Assembly: GCA_020809705.1 (NCBI GenBank)
Contig: CP085827.1
Coordinates: forward strand, 2,108,001-2,172,000
From: Calonectria ilicicola
Lineage: Eukaryota; Ascomycota; Sordariomycetes; Hypocreales; Nectriaceae
Direction of reading: 5' to 3'
Length of the DNA stretch: 64,000 nt
A program made the position numbers and the translations under genes. This document shows, in pieces, positions 43,967-55,719 of this stretch; the first letter of the stretch is position 1, and each line of letters begins with the position of its first letter. The notes under the pieces are model-generated. The model was not told the DNA's origin, did not search any database, and saw nothing but the letters and a program-made list of their open reading frames with translations.

Positions 43967-46643
43967 TCTAGGCGACAGCAGAATCTAGGTCGCCAACAGT
44001 ACGCACAGGGAGCAAGACGATGTCGAAGGACGGAATGCGAATTGAGGTTGGAAAGGCGGGTTGTGTCGACCTGATATTCGGAGAATGGTCCGATGGGCGC
44101 GGGCGCAACCGGAACAGGATGGCAAACGGTTGAGGACGGCACAGCGACGGCGCTTTTTTTTTTGTGGTCGATGAGATGGGACGAAAAAAAACAGTCCAAT
44201 TTCAGCAATGTCACGATGCTAATTAACTCGCAAGCAGCAAATTCCAAGCAAAGGGAAACAAAGAAGGAGAAGGAGGAGGAGTAGCAACAGAGCAGCACAG
44301 GCTAACGGAACGGAGGTGATGGATGGAGGAGGAAGACCAGACGGAGACGGAGAGACAAAATGGAGGGGGGCGTCGCATGGGGTGGTCTGGGTGGGCTGGC
44401 GGCGCTGGTGGTGCTGGTGGTGTTGAGGCACGAGCGAATGGGAGCGTGGGGAATGGACGTTGGGGACTGTTCCCTACCCAGTAATGCGTGGGCAGCGAGT
44501 GGGAAACGAGTGGGAAGCGTGTGGGAAGCCTGGGAGAGAAGTGGGCGCACTGGCCATTCCCCTCCCCCCAATGCATGCTACCTCCAGCACACCACTGCCT
44601 GTCCCTTGTCCTTAGTCCCTAGTCCTTAGTCCCTAGTGTGCCTCTGTAGCGCCCATGTAGTGCGTCGTGCCCATGCCAGGGCCGCCACGAACCGAGCAGG
44701 GGCTACCTGAGGGACATGCACCCTCCCAACCCCGCGATACCACGACAGCCTCGTAGGGACCCCCCCAAAGCACCCCCAAGGGACCTCTAAAGGGCCTCTC
44801 TACGCCAAGCACGTGTACTGTACGTACTACCGAACACCGTGTGCTCCGAACCCCCGGGGGGCCGCGGGAGGAGGGAGGGAGGGGCATCGCGGACGTCCAA
44901 ATTCCATTAACTCCGGCTGCAGTCGGGTTTTCTGGGGGAGGGGACGGACGAGACAAAAGAAACGGCGTTTTATTTTTTTATTTATTATTGTTTTTGTTTT
45001 TCTTTAGCACCACCCAAGTTACCTGCGTGTGCAGGCTATGAAACATGGGGAAATGTCCATCGCCGACGATTGCGGGCTTTTGCAGATTAGATCCAAAGTC
45101 ACCGCTGGCTCTCGCAGGGAATTCCCCGTCGCTCTGCTTTCTGGTCTGGCTTGGTCCACACACACACACAGGCTGAGTGGTATGTACTGTGTCGCTGCAT
45201 TAATAATGCGTCACGTCACCATTCACAGTTGAGCGACGCTCGCCGAAAGTCGTCATGGCCAGCTGCCACCCCGCTCGTGCCGCGCCGTTCGGGCGATGGG
45301 CGATGCAACACACCGAGCTCGCGGATGGCCGGAATGATTGATGTCACACAGCCACTCCATACATTGCTGACACACCTTGCACCATCATGTCCGAGTTTCA
45401 CCTAGATAGAAATAAAGGCCAAAGGGTAAAAGGGTAGCATTACAGATTGCCGGCTGCCACGGCCATCTTCGCCATCCGGTGCGCAACCCTATACTGGGCT
45501 TGATGATTAATTACCATGGCTTCTAGATTAGAGTGGGCGCTTGCGTCGGTGGCTTCGACCATCAAAGTCCCATTACCCATCATAGAGAAATGCAGGAAAG
45601 GTTTCAGAACAACCTCCCCCAGCGCTTGCAGTTCACCACTAATGCACCCTAAGCTTTTTTGCCTTTCGCTTCCTACCCTCCGTTTGTGTCGGCCTCTCTA
45701 GCTTGATGTGCCCATGAGGACAAACCCATTTTTTTTTCCTACCTGATTATATGCCCCGCGCTTCTGTCTACCCTAGCTTCTAGGCTCGTATTCGCGTCTA
45801 TCGGGTCTTTATGTAAGAAGCCATCTTGCTTTCGCGCAAAGCCCGATGCGCCACATGCACTCGTTGCGTCCAGTTAGATGCTATAAAGAAAATGCAAATC
45901 TGCTTAAGTCAGACATGATGACCGGCACTCGGAAGCGGTGTGTAGCGCCACTTTCTCAACTAAGCACATGAGCTAAGTCACATATTTTTTGTGCAAATGG
46001 AAAAAAAAGTTGAACCTTGCATGTGAAAAGGAAAAAAAACGACATGTCCAAAATTGCCGAGGCGGATGTCGACCGTGGCACATGTGAGGTCATAAAGTAG
46101 ATCTATTCGAAAAAACTTGGCAGACACGTCACTGTTGTTTATGCGAGTTTGCTGATTCGCCTTGTGAAGGCTGTCTGGTTACAGGGAATAATCCATCAAG
46201 CCTTAAACTATGCTTATTAAAACAACCGTCTTAGCTAACAAGATATAATTAGAAAAGAATAAATATTTCCACTAGATTGCTCAACAACTACTTTGAATAG
46301 AGGCTTGTTAAGTATTCTGCCTACCCTAAGCCTGATAAGACTTACATAACCCCGTATGAGATTCTGTGAAGGATACCCAATACTATCGTGCCACGAAAAA
46401 TATTAGTGGGGGGACGATTCCTACTTTTAAACGTTTGGTACCAAAGGATTTGATCTCAGGGAGCTCTATGCCATTCCAAAACCAGGTGGTTTTATCTCAA
46501 TGATAATAGCACATAATAATCTCACAGTACAGCCATTCGATCCCCCTCGTATTGGGACAATGGATAGATAATGCGGATTGGAATTATCACAATAATAAAT
46601 ATTTCTACAATAGCTGCCTTTCTGTCGCCTTTTATAGGTGCAC
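43967..46643. other. intergenic, repeats but no gene seen
   Basis: Promoter of the adenylate kinase gene, then 2 kb with no supportable gene. A short tandem of CCTTAGTCCCTAGT lies at about 44606-44638, and a CACACACACA run near 45160-45170. The segment 46100-46640 is A+T-rich. Short frames on both strands lack domains. Confidence 0.45.
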
Positions 46644-47462
46644 CTAAATTAAAAACCATTCGAATACCTTGACAAATGCCTCCTTAGCATCAGACTCAAT
46701 TGTATCACCATGGCAAGGAATAATCATATCAAAATCCCACCGCATGATACGGCCCATACTTTTTGCGAATCCCGTTCTATCAGTGCTAGCTGTGATGTGC
46801 CATTGAAATCGCTTTACTAATTGTAGATTACCCTTGATTGTGAAAACAGAGTTGAATGCATTGTTGAGCACTGATTTTATTGTCCAATTACTTGGTGGTA
46901 GAACTTTGGAGTACTGCTCATTCGCGGGGAGATTAAAGAGCAGATCTGCCTGAATCAACACTCGGTCCGGTTTATAGAAGAAAGCAATCTCCTTGTTTAT
47001 ATGCGAATCCACATATTCGTATTCAAAGTCAGCGTCAAACTCCGGGCTGATGCTCATCTCGCTTTTGCTAGTGGCTTCAAAGACGCAAAAGAATTCATCA
47101 GGTTGAATATACTCATCCTGTTGTTGGGCGCGCTTTTCTGGCAGGCCTTCCGGCCCGATGATTTTGGCATTGGGGAAGGCTGATTTCCACTGAGAGATGA
47201 AGAGGTGGTGCTCGATATCTGGGGCGATGATATAGTCGAGGCGATTCCCGTGGTCCTTGAGCACCTTTGTAACCGCTTGAGTGAGAGTCACGGGTGAAAA
47301 GACAGCGACAGCACCGGAGGTGAGGCGTACAAGAGTAGCACGGCCACCGATATTAAAAATCCCCTCGCGGGCAAATGGGACAGAGAAAATGGTGATATTT
47401 GGGGTGACCGCTCGGACCACCATTACATCCTCAGGGTTCGCTGGTACCAAGTGTTGTGACAT
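46644..47462 (-). CDS. DUF4336 / metallo-beta-lactamase-like fold protein
   Basis: Uninterrupted 272-aa frame from ATG 47462 (MSQHLVPANPED). It has the layout of fungal DUF4336 proteins: NITIFSVPFAREGIFNIGGRATLVRL, the LDYIIAPDIEHHLFISQW block, FPNAKIIGPEGLPEKR, a late SMGRIMRWDFDMIIPCHGDTIE. The fold is related to metallo-beta-lactamases, but the classical HxHxDH metal motif is absent, leaving EHH and CHGD, so catalysis is uncertain. No signal peptide, hence probably cytosolic. It shares a 416-bp divergent promoter with the quercetinase gene, which suggests co-regulation and a role in the same catabolism. That role is inferred. Confidence 0.8.
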   Translation of the reverse strand: MSQHLVPANPEDVMVVRAVTPNITIFSVPFAREGIFNIGGRATLVRLTSGAVAVFSPVTLTQAVTKVLKDHGNRLDYIIAPDIEHHLFISQWKSAFPNAKIIGPEGLPEKRAQQQDEYIQPDEFFCVFEATSKSEMSISPEFDADFEYEYVDSHINKEIAFFYKPDRVLIQADLLFNLPANEQYSKVLPPSNWTIKSVLNNAFNSVFTIKGNLQLVKRFQWHITASTDRTGFAKSMGRIMRWDFDMIIPCHGDTIESDAKEAFVKVFEWFLI

Positions 47463-47617
47463 TTTGGAGGCAGCTTGAGGTGAGTGATAGAGGCTGGATC
47501 TTGATCGCACGACATGACCTAAAATTTGATGCGAAGGACTGCTTATTTAAATTCATTGAGGAAGTAGGATTTTTGTCACTGTATACCATGATTTGGAGTT
47601 GCCTTGTCATCGGCGTT

Positions 47618-47638
47618 TTCGGGGTGGGCCGCACCGAA
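47618..47638. promoter_or_regulatory. candidate Zn2Cys6 binding site, TTCGG-N11-CCGAA
   Basis: A perfect 5-bp inverted repeat (TTCGG / CCGAA) spaced by 11 bp. The CGG-N11-CCG geometry is that bound by Gal4-type dimeric Zn2Cys6 factors, one of which is encoded at 49424-52427. Binding is inferred. Confidence 0.5.
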
Positions 47639-47777
47639 GTTCCGCCCATCAGATAGACCCATCAAATAAACTCAAGCACCGGGGTTATAAACTCCGGGAC
47701 ATCACTATGGATCAATACTTGCCTTGATTGTTTACAACTACTCCATTTAGTGACTCAATAATATGGTTGATCTTCAG

Positions 47778-47789
47778 TATATATATAGA
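47778..47789 (+). promoter_or_regulatory. TATA-like box of the quercetinase gene
   Basis: GTATATATATAG about 90-100 bp upstream of ATG 47879, at a fitting distance for a core promoter. Confidence 0.5.
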
Positions 47790-47878
47790 GCGGGTGAGAC
47801 TCAGCTTGACAATGAATGACAGAACAATTCATTAAGATTCTTTCTCCTAAACCAAATCTCCAATCTCTGCTATTTACC

Positions 47879-49006
47879 ATGCTTTGGGTTGTTCTTGCAA
47901 CTTTACCTCTTGCGAGTGCCATTTGCACCAGCTCATCGGCTGCTGCCGATGATAGCCTCTGTCTTACAACTGCACCGCAATATCTCAGACCATACATTAT
48001 TCCAAAGGGCAGTGGTCAGGCAGTTACACTGGGACAGCAAGTCATTCGGTTTCCTATCACGAAAAACTCTTCTGATGGCGTATTCTCGTTCCTCCTTGCA
48101 AACGCACCGGATTCCACTGAGCTTGGTGTGCTCCCGCATACTCATCAAATACACTATGAAAACTTTTATTGTACCAAAGGCCGTGTTCAGCTTTGGGGAC
48201 AAAAGAACGAAACAGATGCGGCAGAACAAGAAGCTCGTATGCTGTACGCAGGCGACTACGGCGCTGTCCCTCTGAACACCCTCCACACATTCCAAACCCT
48301 GGACCCTGACACGCAGTTGGCGTATACCATCTTTCCTGGTGGGTTTGAAGACACATTTTTAGCAATTACTGAGGGCGAATACAAATCCATCACTGGGGCA
48401 GAATATGCACCAGTAGATGCCGCCCCTGGTGGTCAAAGCAGTGACCCAAATACAATCGCCACACTCCAAGCTTATGATGTCTGGTCCGCTCCAGGTTTTG
48501 AGCCCCGCCGAGACCTCGTGAATGGATCCGCGGGATCGAGCAGTTACAATTGGCATGACGGCCCAAATCCGGTCGCCGAGAGCTCTACGAGCTTCAGTTT
48601 TATTGCCAAGGGATACGGCCCGAGATATCTCAACATGGACTCTGGTTACAAGGTCATTGCTCCACTTGCCCAGAATCAGGGCAACTGGACCATGGGCACC
48701 ATGACTTTGTCACCACGCCTATCGAACGAGACCGCGTCCACCGCCGAGCTGCCCGGGCATCTAGCTATATTTCTGGAGGAAGGATATCTCTCGCTGGACG
48801 TCGAGGGATATCAGGAAGCATCCTTGATTCAGGGAGATGTTGCCTTCATCCCATCTGGAACCAACTTTAGCTACTACGCCATCGCTTCTCACACGAGGTT
48901 CCTGTACATCAATGAAGGATTGGATGGTCTGGATGCACAGCTTTTAGAGAACAGTATACCATGGAACTATTCTGTCTACCCTTCATATGCTGGGTATATG
49001 GCTTAA
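47879..49006 (+). CDS. secreted quercetin 2,3-dioxygenase (bicupin)
   Basis: Intronless, 375 aa from ATG 47879, with a signal peptide (MLWVVLATLPLASAICTSS). It is a two-cupin protein like Aspergillus quercetinase. The N-terminal metal site is visible as HTHQIHYENFYCTKG (two His and a Glu) and the third His in PLNTLHTFQ. The C-terminal cupin starts near SFIAKGYGPRYLN and ends DVAFIPSGTNFSYYA. The enzyme is a secreted copper protein that opens the flavonol ring, releasing CO and a depside (a protocatechuoyl ester in the case of quercetin). At least six N-glycosylation sequons fit secretion. It is divergent with the DUF4336-like gene and 0.4 kb from the regulator's 3' end; a type-B esterase that could split the depside lies 7 kb away. 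Confidence 0.9.
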   Translation: MLWVVLATLPLASAICTSSSAAADDSLCLTTAPQYLRPYIIPKGSGQAVTLGQQVIRFPITKNSSDGVFSFLLANAPDSTELGVLPHTHQIHYENFYCTKGRVQLWGQKNETDAAEQEARMLYAGDYGAVPLNTLHTFQTLDPDTQLAYTIFPGGFEDTFLAITEGEYKSITGAEYAPVDAAPGGQSSDPNTIATLQAYDVWSAPGFEPRRDLVNGSAGSSSYNWHDGPNPVAESSTSFSFIAKGYGPRYLNMDSGYKVIAPLAQNQGNWTMGTMTLSPRLSNETASTAELPGHLAIFLEEGYLSLDVEGYQEASLIQGDVAFIPSGTNFSYYAIASHTRFLYINEGLDGLDAQLLENSIPWNYSVYPSYAGYMA

Positions 49007-49423
49007 ATAAAGCCGGCTAGATTTCATCAAACGGGGCCTATGTGTGAGAGACATTTGCACTACTTCCTTTCGCTCTAAGACAATATCAATTCTTGCACAT
49101 AGTCTTATAGAAAAGATTTTACATTAGATACTTTATATGTCTATAAAACGACCTTTCGCCATCAATGTCTTGGATGATGTCACGGGTTCGTAAACGGCTA
49201 TTTGATCCATTGAACTAAATACTCCTGATTCCGTGGGCCCTCAAAATGAATCGGTCGACTAATAAAAATGGTAACTTTGCAATTAATTTAATCTATAGAG
49301 TACTGTTTCATCCAATTAAAGATAAACAACTAAGAGGGGGCAAAATCCCGCCAAAGCCTTCAACTAGAAGCCGAATGCATCTAACCCCGCAACGTCGTGA
49401 GGGTGTGTACTGAAAAAGTAAAT
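49007..49423. other. convergent 3' intergenic region
   Basis: A+T-rich 3' flanks of the quercetinase and regulator genes; no gene seen. Confidence 0.5.
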
Positions 49424-52400
49424 TTAGCCACAGATCGTATCGAATTGAAAGAACCACCTATTTTGGAAAGAGTATTTCTGGGGTGTCCGGTGTAGCATTC
49501 TTACCTTGTAAATTCATCCCAGTTCTGTGTGATGTGTTAGTAGCTTCAATAACAGCAAATGTTCACTTGACAAACCTCGAAGATATCATCTGTCGGACTT
49601 CGTTCCAATTGGCAATCACCAACTATTCAAAATTAAAATTGGTCATCTCCTGTAATGTTACGAGACTCACTTGTAGTGTGTTCGGGTTGACTCTCCTCTA
49701 TGACTGCTCTCACCATGCCTGGAAATTCCTTGTAACCTGTTAATGGCACCTGGGTACCTGACACAAATTCCAATCGGGCAAAGAATCCAGTTGCCATTTC
49801 TATGGCGGCAATATTTTCAGTCACACAGGGAGCCTGTGGATCGTCCACAATATGCGTGAAAAGAGTTATCAAAGCCACAAGAGGATAATGCACCACCAGC
49901 CTATGAAAGGTTAATCGAGTTAACTGATTGGAGACCAAGATCGACTTACCAGCCTGGACTATGGCTCTCAAGCTCGATATGCTGCACCAAGAAAATGAGT
50001 GACCTAGCAGCCTCTAGGCCTTGTAGTCTAATTTGATCTAGTTGCTGACGCTGATCCTTCTCTAGCTGGCGTGACGCCGCTTCAGAGAATAGATCCTGCA
50101 TCTGGCATGCTCTATACAGTGATAATAGGCTCTCCCAATAGAAGAAACGCAGAAAGCAAGCCTTTGATAATTCAAAGCCTAACAAACCTTGAGAAAGCCG
50201 GAAGGTGTCAGCCAGTTTGTTGGCTGGAGGTAGACCTTCTAATGACTCTCTCCACAGTTGAACCTTGCAATAGAGCGCCCATGCGATGTCTGTCGACTGG
50301 GAAATTTGCCTAGTGTTTGCTGCTGAAGTAAAAAGTTGTCGGTATATCTTGGATGAAATTGATGAATATCGAATCACACTGAGAAAATAGTCCTGAGTTT
50401 GAAATTCGTTTTGGACTTTCTCTAATCCATATCTCTCGAACAGCTGCTCAGGAAATGGACAATCAATATCCTCGTCCACAATCATCTTACTCAACATCCG
50501 ATATTAGCAAGTATTCTTACATTTTATTCGATTTGTGATAACTTGGTAATGTTTCGGGGTTCATCATCGACCCTCCCACCCTGTCGAAATATCATGACTT
50601 GTAGGAGCGTTGTCTCACTTACCGAGGGTCGACCAGATCGAATGGAAAGGGCTTTATCCAAAAAGTATACACTCCAGAAGGCGCAATTCCTGTCCTCAAT
50701 TTCTCGGGCTGAAAGACGAGGTGATGTCGGCGTTTTTTTGTGCATCCCTAAAGCCTGTGCCAAACGTACAGCCGCAGTACAAAAGACGATCTCGGGCTGA
50801 GGCCCACTGAAGCCTTGGGTAAAGATAGTCTGGATTAAAACCTGATCAGGAATTCGGTTGTAGATACAGCTTGGTAATCCAATTATTTTCTTACCATGAG
50901 GATAAGGGCCTACCACGCGAGTTAATACGGACACAGGAATCCAGGGGTTCGGAAGTAAGCATACTTGAACGCTGTTTAGCGTAGGGGAGCGGTGCATAAG
51001 AGACTCTTCGACGGACATGGCACACGAAAACAAATTCCAGGCTGCAACTTCTGACTCTTGAAAGGATGCCCGAGATCCACTGGAAAGATATGACCGGCAG
51101 CCTAATGCCAGGACTGTGCTTAAAAGAGCATAACGAGGAGCTGTAACTCTTTCTAGATTCTTGTAATAATCATCCAATATCTCAGTGATTGTAGATGGAT
51201 GTAAGACAGGAAGTATGCTATTTTGAGGGTAAGTCTCGAACAGGACAATATCGTTTCTCTTGGCAAAACATACTGCTGAATGACTTTGAAGTAACCTAGA
51301 AGGGATATTAGTGTCAGTATTATCACTATTAAGAGGAAATATGACGAACTCTGCACGTAGTTCATGGAAATATCGCGAGGTGGGAGTTCAGGTCTTGGAG
51401 GTTCGGGAAGGGTCACTTGAAGAGAATTTGGACCCCACCAATAATGAGTAGCTGTTTCGTCAACGAAACTTTGGATATTCTGGATGCTTTTCTCATTTTT
51501 TGCAATTCTCTGTAGCCTTTGAAAGCCAGGGCCTGATAATCCAGGCAATGTGAGAGAATGAGCTAAAACATTAGCGTGGGACAAGAAAGCTTGCGTGACA
51601 ACATGAGGTACTCACCGCCAAAAACCTACAATAAATTCCAATGTGTCATTAGCCTTGAAGCAATCTTGAAATCTTTGAATTTGGGATATTCACTTCTCTT
51701 GATAACATCTTGTTGAAGGTTCCGTCACCCTCTATGTTTTTCTCATCTGCTTTCCTTTTGCCCTGCCCCCACAGAATGCTGTCAATTGGTAGCTGTTCTT
51801 GATCACTAACATGCCTAGTAGGAGCAGCTGGTTCTTGTACTGCATCGCCAAAAAATGGCATGTCTATAGCTGAGAAATCAGTGACCATGAAATCCAAGTT
51901 CTCCAATGCCAAGGTGTTGTTGGTTGTCCCATCGGGGCTAATTATCCCACCAAGATCATCGACCACAACGGGCAAAGCCGGAGTTTCCTTCGCTGATTTT
52001 TGGTGCGAAATTGAGGGACTAGGTGGAGCCGTAGTTTGGTCGTTAAGTTTTTGAATCAGACCTTCTAATCGCGAAAAACGCTCTTGAAGTTCTATGATAT
52101 TGGTGACACTAGTCAGCTCCTTCTGAACACAGGACGACGTTTCAATAACAAGACGGATGCTCCGCACATACCTTGCTTTTCCTTCCATCCTCTTTTTGCT
52201 CGGGGTTTGTAGGTACATTGGAAGCCATGTTCCTTTAAATATCGAGTCAGCACAGTGGATCAAGAGCATAAGTTTGAACGTGTGGAAGGTCCAGGGCTAT
52301 CAACCTTGCAGTAGGTGCAGGATGGCCGATTCAAGTTGCCTGAAGAGTTGTCAGCTTTCGGTTGATAATAAAAGACTCGTCTGAGGCTACACTTGATCTT

Positions 52401-52427
52401 CTTGGCGCGACAAATCTCACACGCCAT
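49424..52427 (-). CDS. Zn2Cys6 fungal-specific transcription factor, 13 exons
   Basis: My model has 13 exons (52305-52427, 52172-52232, 51694-52091, 51616-51625, 51350-51562, 51274-51295, 50965-51217, 50623-50829, 49950-50485, 49671-49900, 49576-49622, 49505-49524, 49424-49457), phase-consistent, 717 aa. The zinc cluster is split over exons 1-2: MACEICRAKKIKC, a long loop, then SCTYCKEHGFQC. The loop between Cys 3 and Cys 4 is about 23 residues, longer than usual. A coiled coil follows (LQERFSRLEGLIQKL). The fungal regulatory domain includes YFKVIQHILPVLHPSTITEIL, CTAAVRLAQALGMHKK and WSVYFLDKALSIRSGRPS. Such proteins are pathway-specific activators. Its place beside the quercetinase suggests it controls flavonol catabolism. 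Exons of 10, 22 and 20 nt make automatic models of this gene likely to be wrong. The A|GTTCGT donor at 51349 is the weakest call. Confidence 0.82.
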
Positions 52428-54228
52428 GATGATGTATCAAGTGTCGATTGGCCGAGTTCCGCGCCATCCCCCAACTAAAAAGATTACGGACTTCACGGAA
52501 AGCGAAATTGACCTGTGCACGGCTGATTACTAATGACTCATATTTCGAGCTTTGACCCTCACGCCCTACGCCCTAGCTCTTGGCAGTGCATGGTGACGGA
52601 GAAACTCTATTGTCGGCGATTCCGATGGGATAGATTTTGGCCAGATGGCTTGTGCCTCCCCAACATGAAACCGAGTTCTATAAGCGATATGATAGGAAAG
52701 GAAAAATATCATAAGATCTAAAAAGAAAGATTCTACAAAAAAATAAAAATAACCAGCTAGACTTGCTTGTATATTCAATACCACATAGTAATGATTTTCA
52801 CTTTGTAGAAACCTGGTTTTCCATCAGCCAGTCAGGCAACGATATCTTGGCACAAATACAGCACAATTTTCCCTATGGAAATAAAATTGCGATGAGGGGT
52901 ATCGCAATAATAATGCAATCAAGAACTAAGACACTGTTGGTTTCTGTAACAACGTGGTCGGCCAAACTCTCGGCATAACTCTTTCAGCTCCTACGAAAGG
53001 AATTATTTGAGAGTAACGAAGTGTCTGTTTAGTGAGACATTCGGAATCCCAGGTGTGCTGATCTTGGGTTACCCCTCGCTCAACTCGGGTTAGCTCATGG
53101 ATCGATCCAGATCGGATTCGTGTAAGCCAACGAATTTGGTTTATCGAGATTCCGACTCGATCGGGATCGTCATAGCCAATGGTACTGGCCAAGATCTTAT
53201 GCATGCACATTCCGAAATATAGCATGATGGATATTCTCTCTCTGCGGGATACTATCCCTAAAGTCTTGATACGGAATTTACTTTTAGGGGCCTTATCTAA
53301 GAGACTGTCTCTGGTCTGAACCAACGCAAAGGCTTTCTAGGGTAGGTCTGGACAATATAGCAACTTGGCGCTCTTCACTCATGGATGAAAACTTAAGAAT
53401 ATCGCAACTGTAACTAGACGGAAAGAAAATTTACTCAGAATGGAAGGCTGAATGGCGACGTGAATATGTACCCAGGGATCAAATTTCCATCTTATCTCTA
53501 TCGTTGGTTGAATCTCCACATGCATGCCAAACGCAGGAGAGTAAAAACTGAGAATGGTTGCAATGGTTCTCACATTGAGGTTGAGTTCTATTTGTATTTT
53601 TATATTCTGTCAAAATTGAAATTTCCGATGACCAACCTATCCGATTTATTGGATATTTTGTTTCCCTCCAGACTTATCTATCTTATTTCTAGAAGAAGTC
53701 GAATTGCTCTTCTTACACATTTGGTACCACTGTATTGATATATAAATGGTACTGAATTTGCTAACGTATTCAAAAACCGAAAACAATCGAGCCTTCTGGA
53801 AAAGGTCCCAACGGCGAGAGAAGATAGAAATATGAAAGCCATGATATAATGGGTTGGTAAGATTTAGATATAGTATATCTTCAAATCTAGCCCCTATCAA
53901 TAAAATTACCCTAATAGAAGTTTCTTTGCATTGATCTATGAAACCTATGTTGATGGAGCACGCTTATCGCTGGAATGCGGTTGTTGCTAGCTCCCTTGGT
54001 TGATATCTTAGGGGCGGCCCGAGCAATCCGAAGGGGTGCATCGAGTGTGTTTTTCTGGTCTGCATGGAACGTCACATTGAAACATTTTAGATGTCCTCTA
54101 CATCCCATGACTCGTTGTCATTCCGACTGGTTGAATTATAAACCCTAGCACCTCCGTCGAAGTTCTGGGGAGTCTTTCACCACCAGCAAGGTCGAGCAAC
54201 ATCAAGCCTAATTAATACATTCGTTAAA
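52428..54228. other. A+T-rich divergent intergenic region
   Basis: Between the regulator and the small secreted protein gene. No frame shows a domain, and no transposon ends were recognised. Confidence 0.45.
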
Positions 54229-54607
54229 ATGAAGACCTTTATTCCCTTTCTCACTTTTCTTGTCGGTGCAGTTATGGCTGCACCAGCCGAAGTCGCCCCC
54301 ATTGACACTCCATTCGGCAAGCTCCCTTGTCGCCAAGCTGATTTCCGGACGCCGGGCGTTTGTGGCGATAATGAAGTAAGTCCCTCGATGCTGTCGCTCT
54401 AGTGATTGAAATGACGCTAACACCTACTTAATAGATTTGGTTTGGAGTAAGCCTCTCTTAATATTTCACAGCACTCGTAAACTAATTTTGACCTAGATCT
54501 TGTGCTGCGACCTTTCCGATATTTTGAAAACCGTAGCAAAGAATCAACCAGATCTGCAAACAGCAATGGCACAGCTGAGCCAAAAGCAGCAGAAACAACA
54601 TGTTTAA
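54229..54607 (+). CDS. small secreted protein, with a 12-nt microexon
   Basis: Exons 54229-54375, 54435-54446 and 54497-54607 give 89 aa. The signal peptide is clear (MKTFIPFLTFLVGAVMAAP). The mature part holds four Cys (KLPCRQADF, GVCGDNE, ILCCDLSD) and a Gln/Lys-rich helical tail ending QKQQKQHV. The second exon is the 12-nt ATTTGGTTTGGA (IWFG), flanked by GTAAGT/ATAG and GTAAGC/CTAG splice sites. No family is recognised; size, signal and Cys content are those of fungal effector-like or antimicrobial-like secreted proteins, but no function is claimed. Exon 3 is overlapped by a 97-codon open frame in another phase (54502-54795) that also has spaced Cys, so the 3' model is uncertain. Confidence 0.6.
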
Positions 54608-55719
54608 AAACTGGCTGGTGGAGGGCGTGCGAGAGTAATGCACGCCATTCGGATGAGGTGAAAGTACTTCCTTGTGGACGGCAGATGTTCGTGTGGTGTC
54701 TGGGACAATTGCCAACTACTTCGGGTTATTCAATCACGAGGTTACTCGGATGGAATGAAGAGCAAGGGGGAGGCTGCATAGGCATTAATCCATAATAATA
54801 AATACACCGCTGATATTGAGAAGCACTTGTGTTTTTCGCCCTTTGAATGTGAACATGGGGTCTTCAAAGAGCATTTACTCATCGTATGTTATTGCACAGA
54901 CAGGATATTCTCGGTTCGTGTTTCTCGGAAGTAAGAACCTACTTATGAGACGGGCATGCTGAAAGGAGGAGTCTGTGCCACGTCTTGCCCCAAGTGATTC
55001 GCGGGGCTGGTGCTTCTTTACTAGGGTTCATTGCCTCGCTAAAAAGGCTTGTTGCCGAGTTAGTGCAGGGTCTAAGAACGGTAAATAGCTCGGCTTGTCA
55101 ACTAACTGCTTCACGTGTGATCGATCTGGCGCTTTTATTGATTCGACTGGTATTAAGCACCGGGTAAAGTGAGCGATTTGCCCTTTACGAGCATAATAAG
55201 CAATGCTTGCAAGATTGAATAAATCCTTATTTTAATGGCAAAATTTCCCAGTCCAATGATGCGATCCGGGCCCTGGTATGGCGGCCGTAACGCTCAACTA
55301 GGAAGCCCGGGGAATCTATGGGGAATCTCTGGTGAAAGATCGCCACCGAGAGCCGCGATCCTGGCCTTGGGCTCATTCAGAGCCCCCGCATTTCCCCATG
55401 AATCTCCACGGAAAATAGCTGGTTTAAGCTCAAATGCCCCGGATTTTGCCAGGGGACCGGCTAGCTAAACCGAACGGGATGGAGTGGGAGCAGGGAATTT
55501 ACGTGATTTCGGCGAATAGTCTGAGGGGCCGAGTGCCCGGTGCGCTTAGAATGTCCAGAATAAGAAACCAGACCACGGGCGCCCTGCTGGATAATGACCA
55601 CGAGACTTGGATATAGTGGCCCTTGCGAGAGGATGGGAGGTTTAAAAGAATGACCGACTCCTGGCAGCCAAGTTGGATAGATCGCAGTTCTTGGTACGGT
55701 CGACCCAACGACAATCACT
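54608..55719. other. intergenic, promoter of the carboxylesterase gene
   Basis: No gene beyond the overlapping frame mentioned for the preceding entry. A CGG-N9-CCG pair lies near 55458-55472, and GGGGAATCT occurs twice at about 55309-55330. TTTAAAAG at about 55643 may serve as the core promoter. Confidence 0.45.

Larger units (their letters stand above)
47463..47878. promoter_or_regulatory. shared divergent promoter of the DUF4336-like and quercetinase genes
   Basis: 416 bp between the two start codons. It carries a palindromic CGG-N11-CCG site at 47620-47636 and a TATA-like run before the quercetinase. Confidence 0.65.

Noticed and set aside
44600..44640. CRISPR- or satellite-like array (CCTTAGTCCCTAGT units)
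   Set aside because: Only two to three short units without spacers; a simple tandem duplication.
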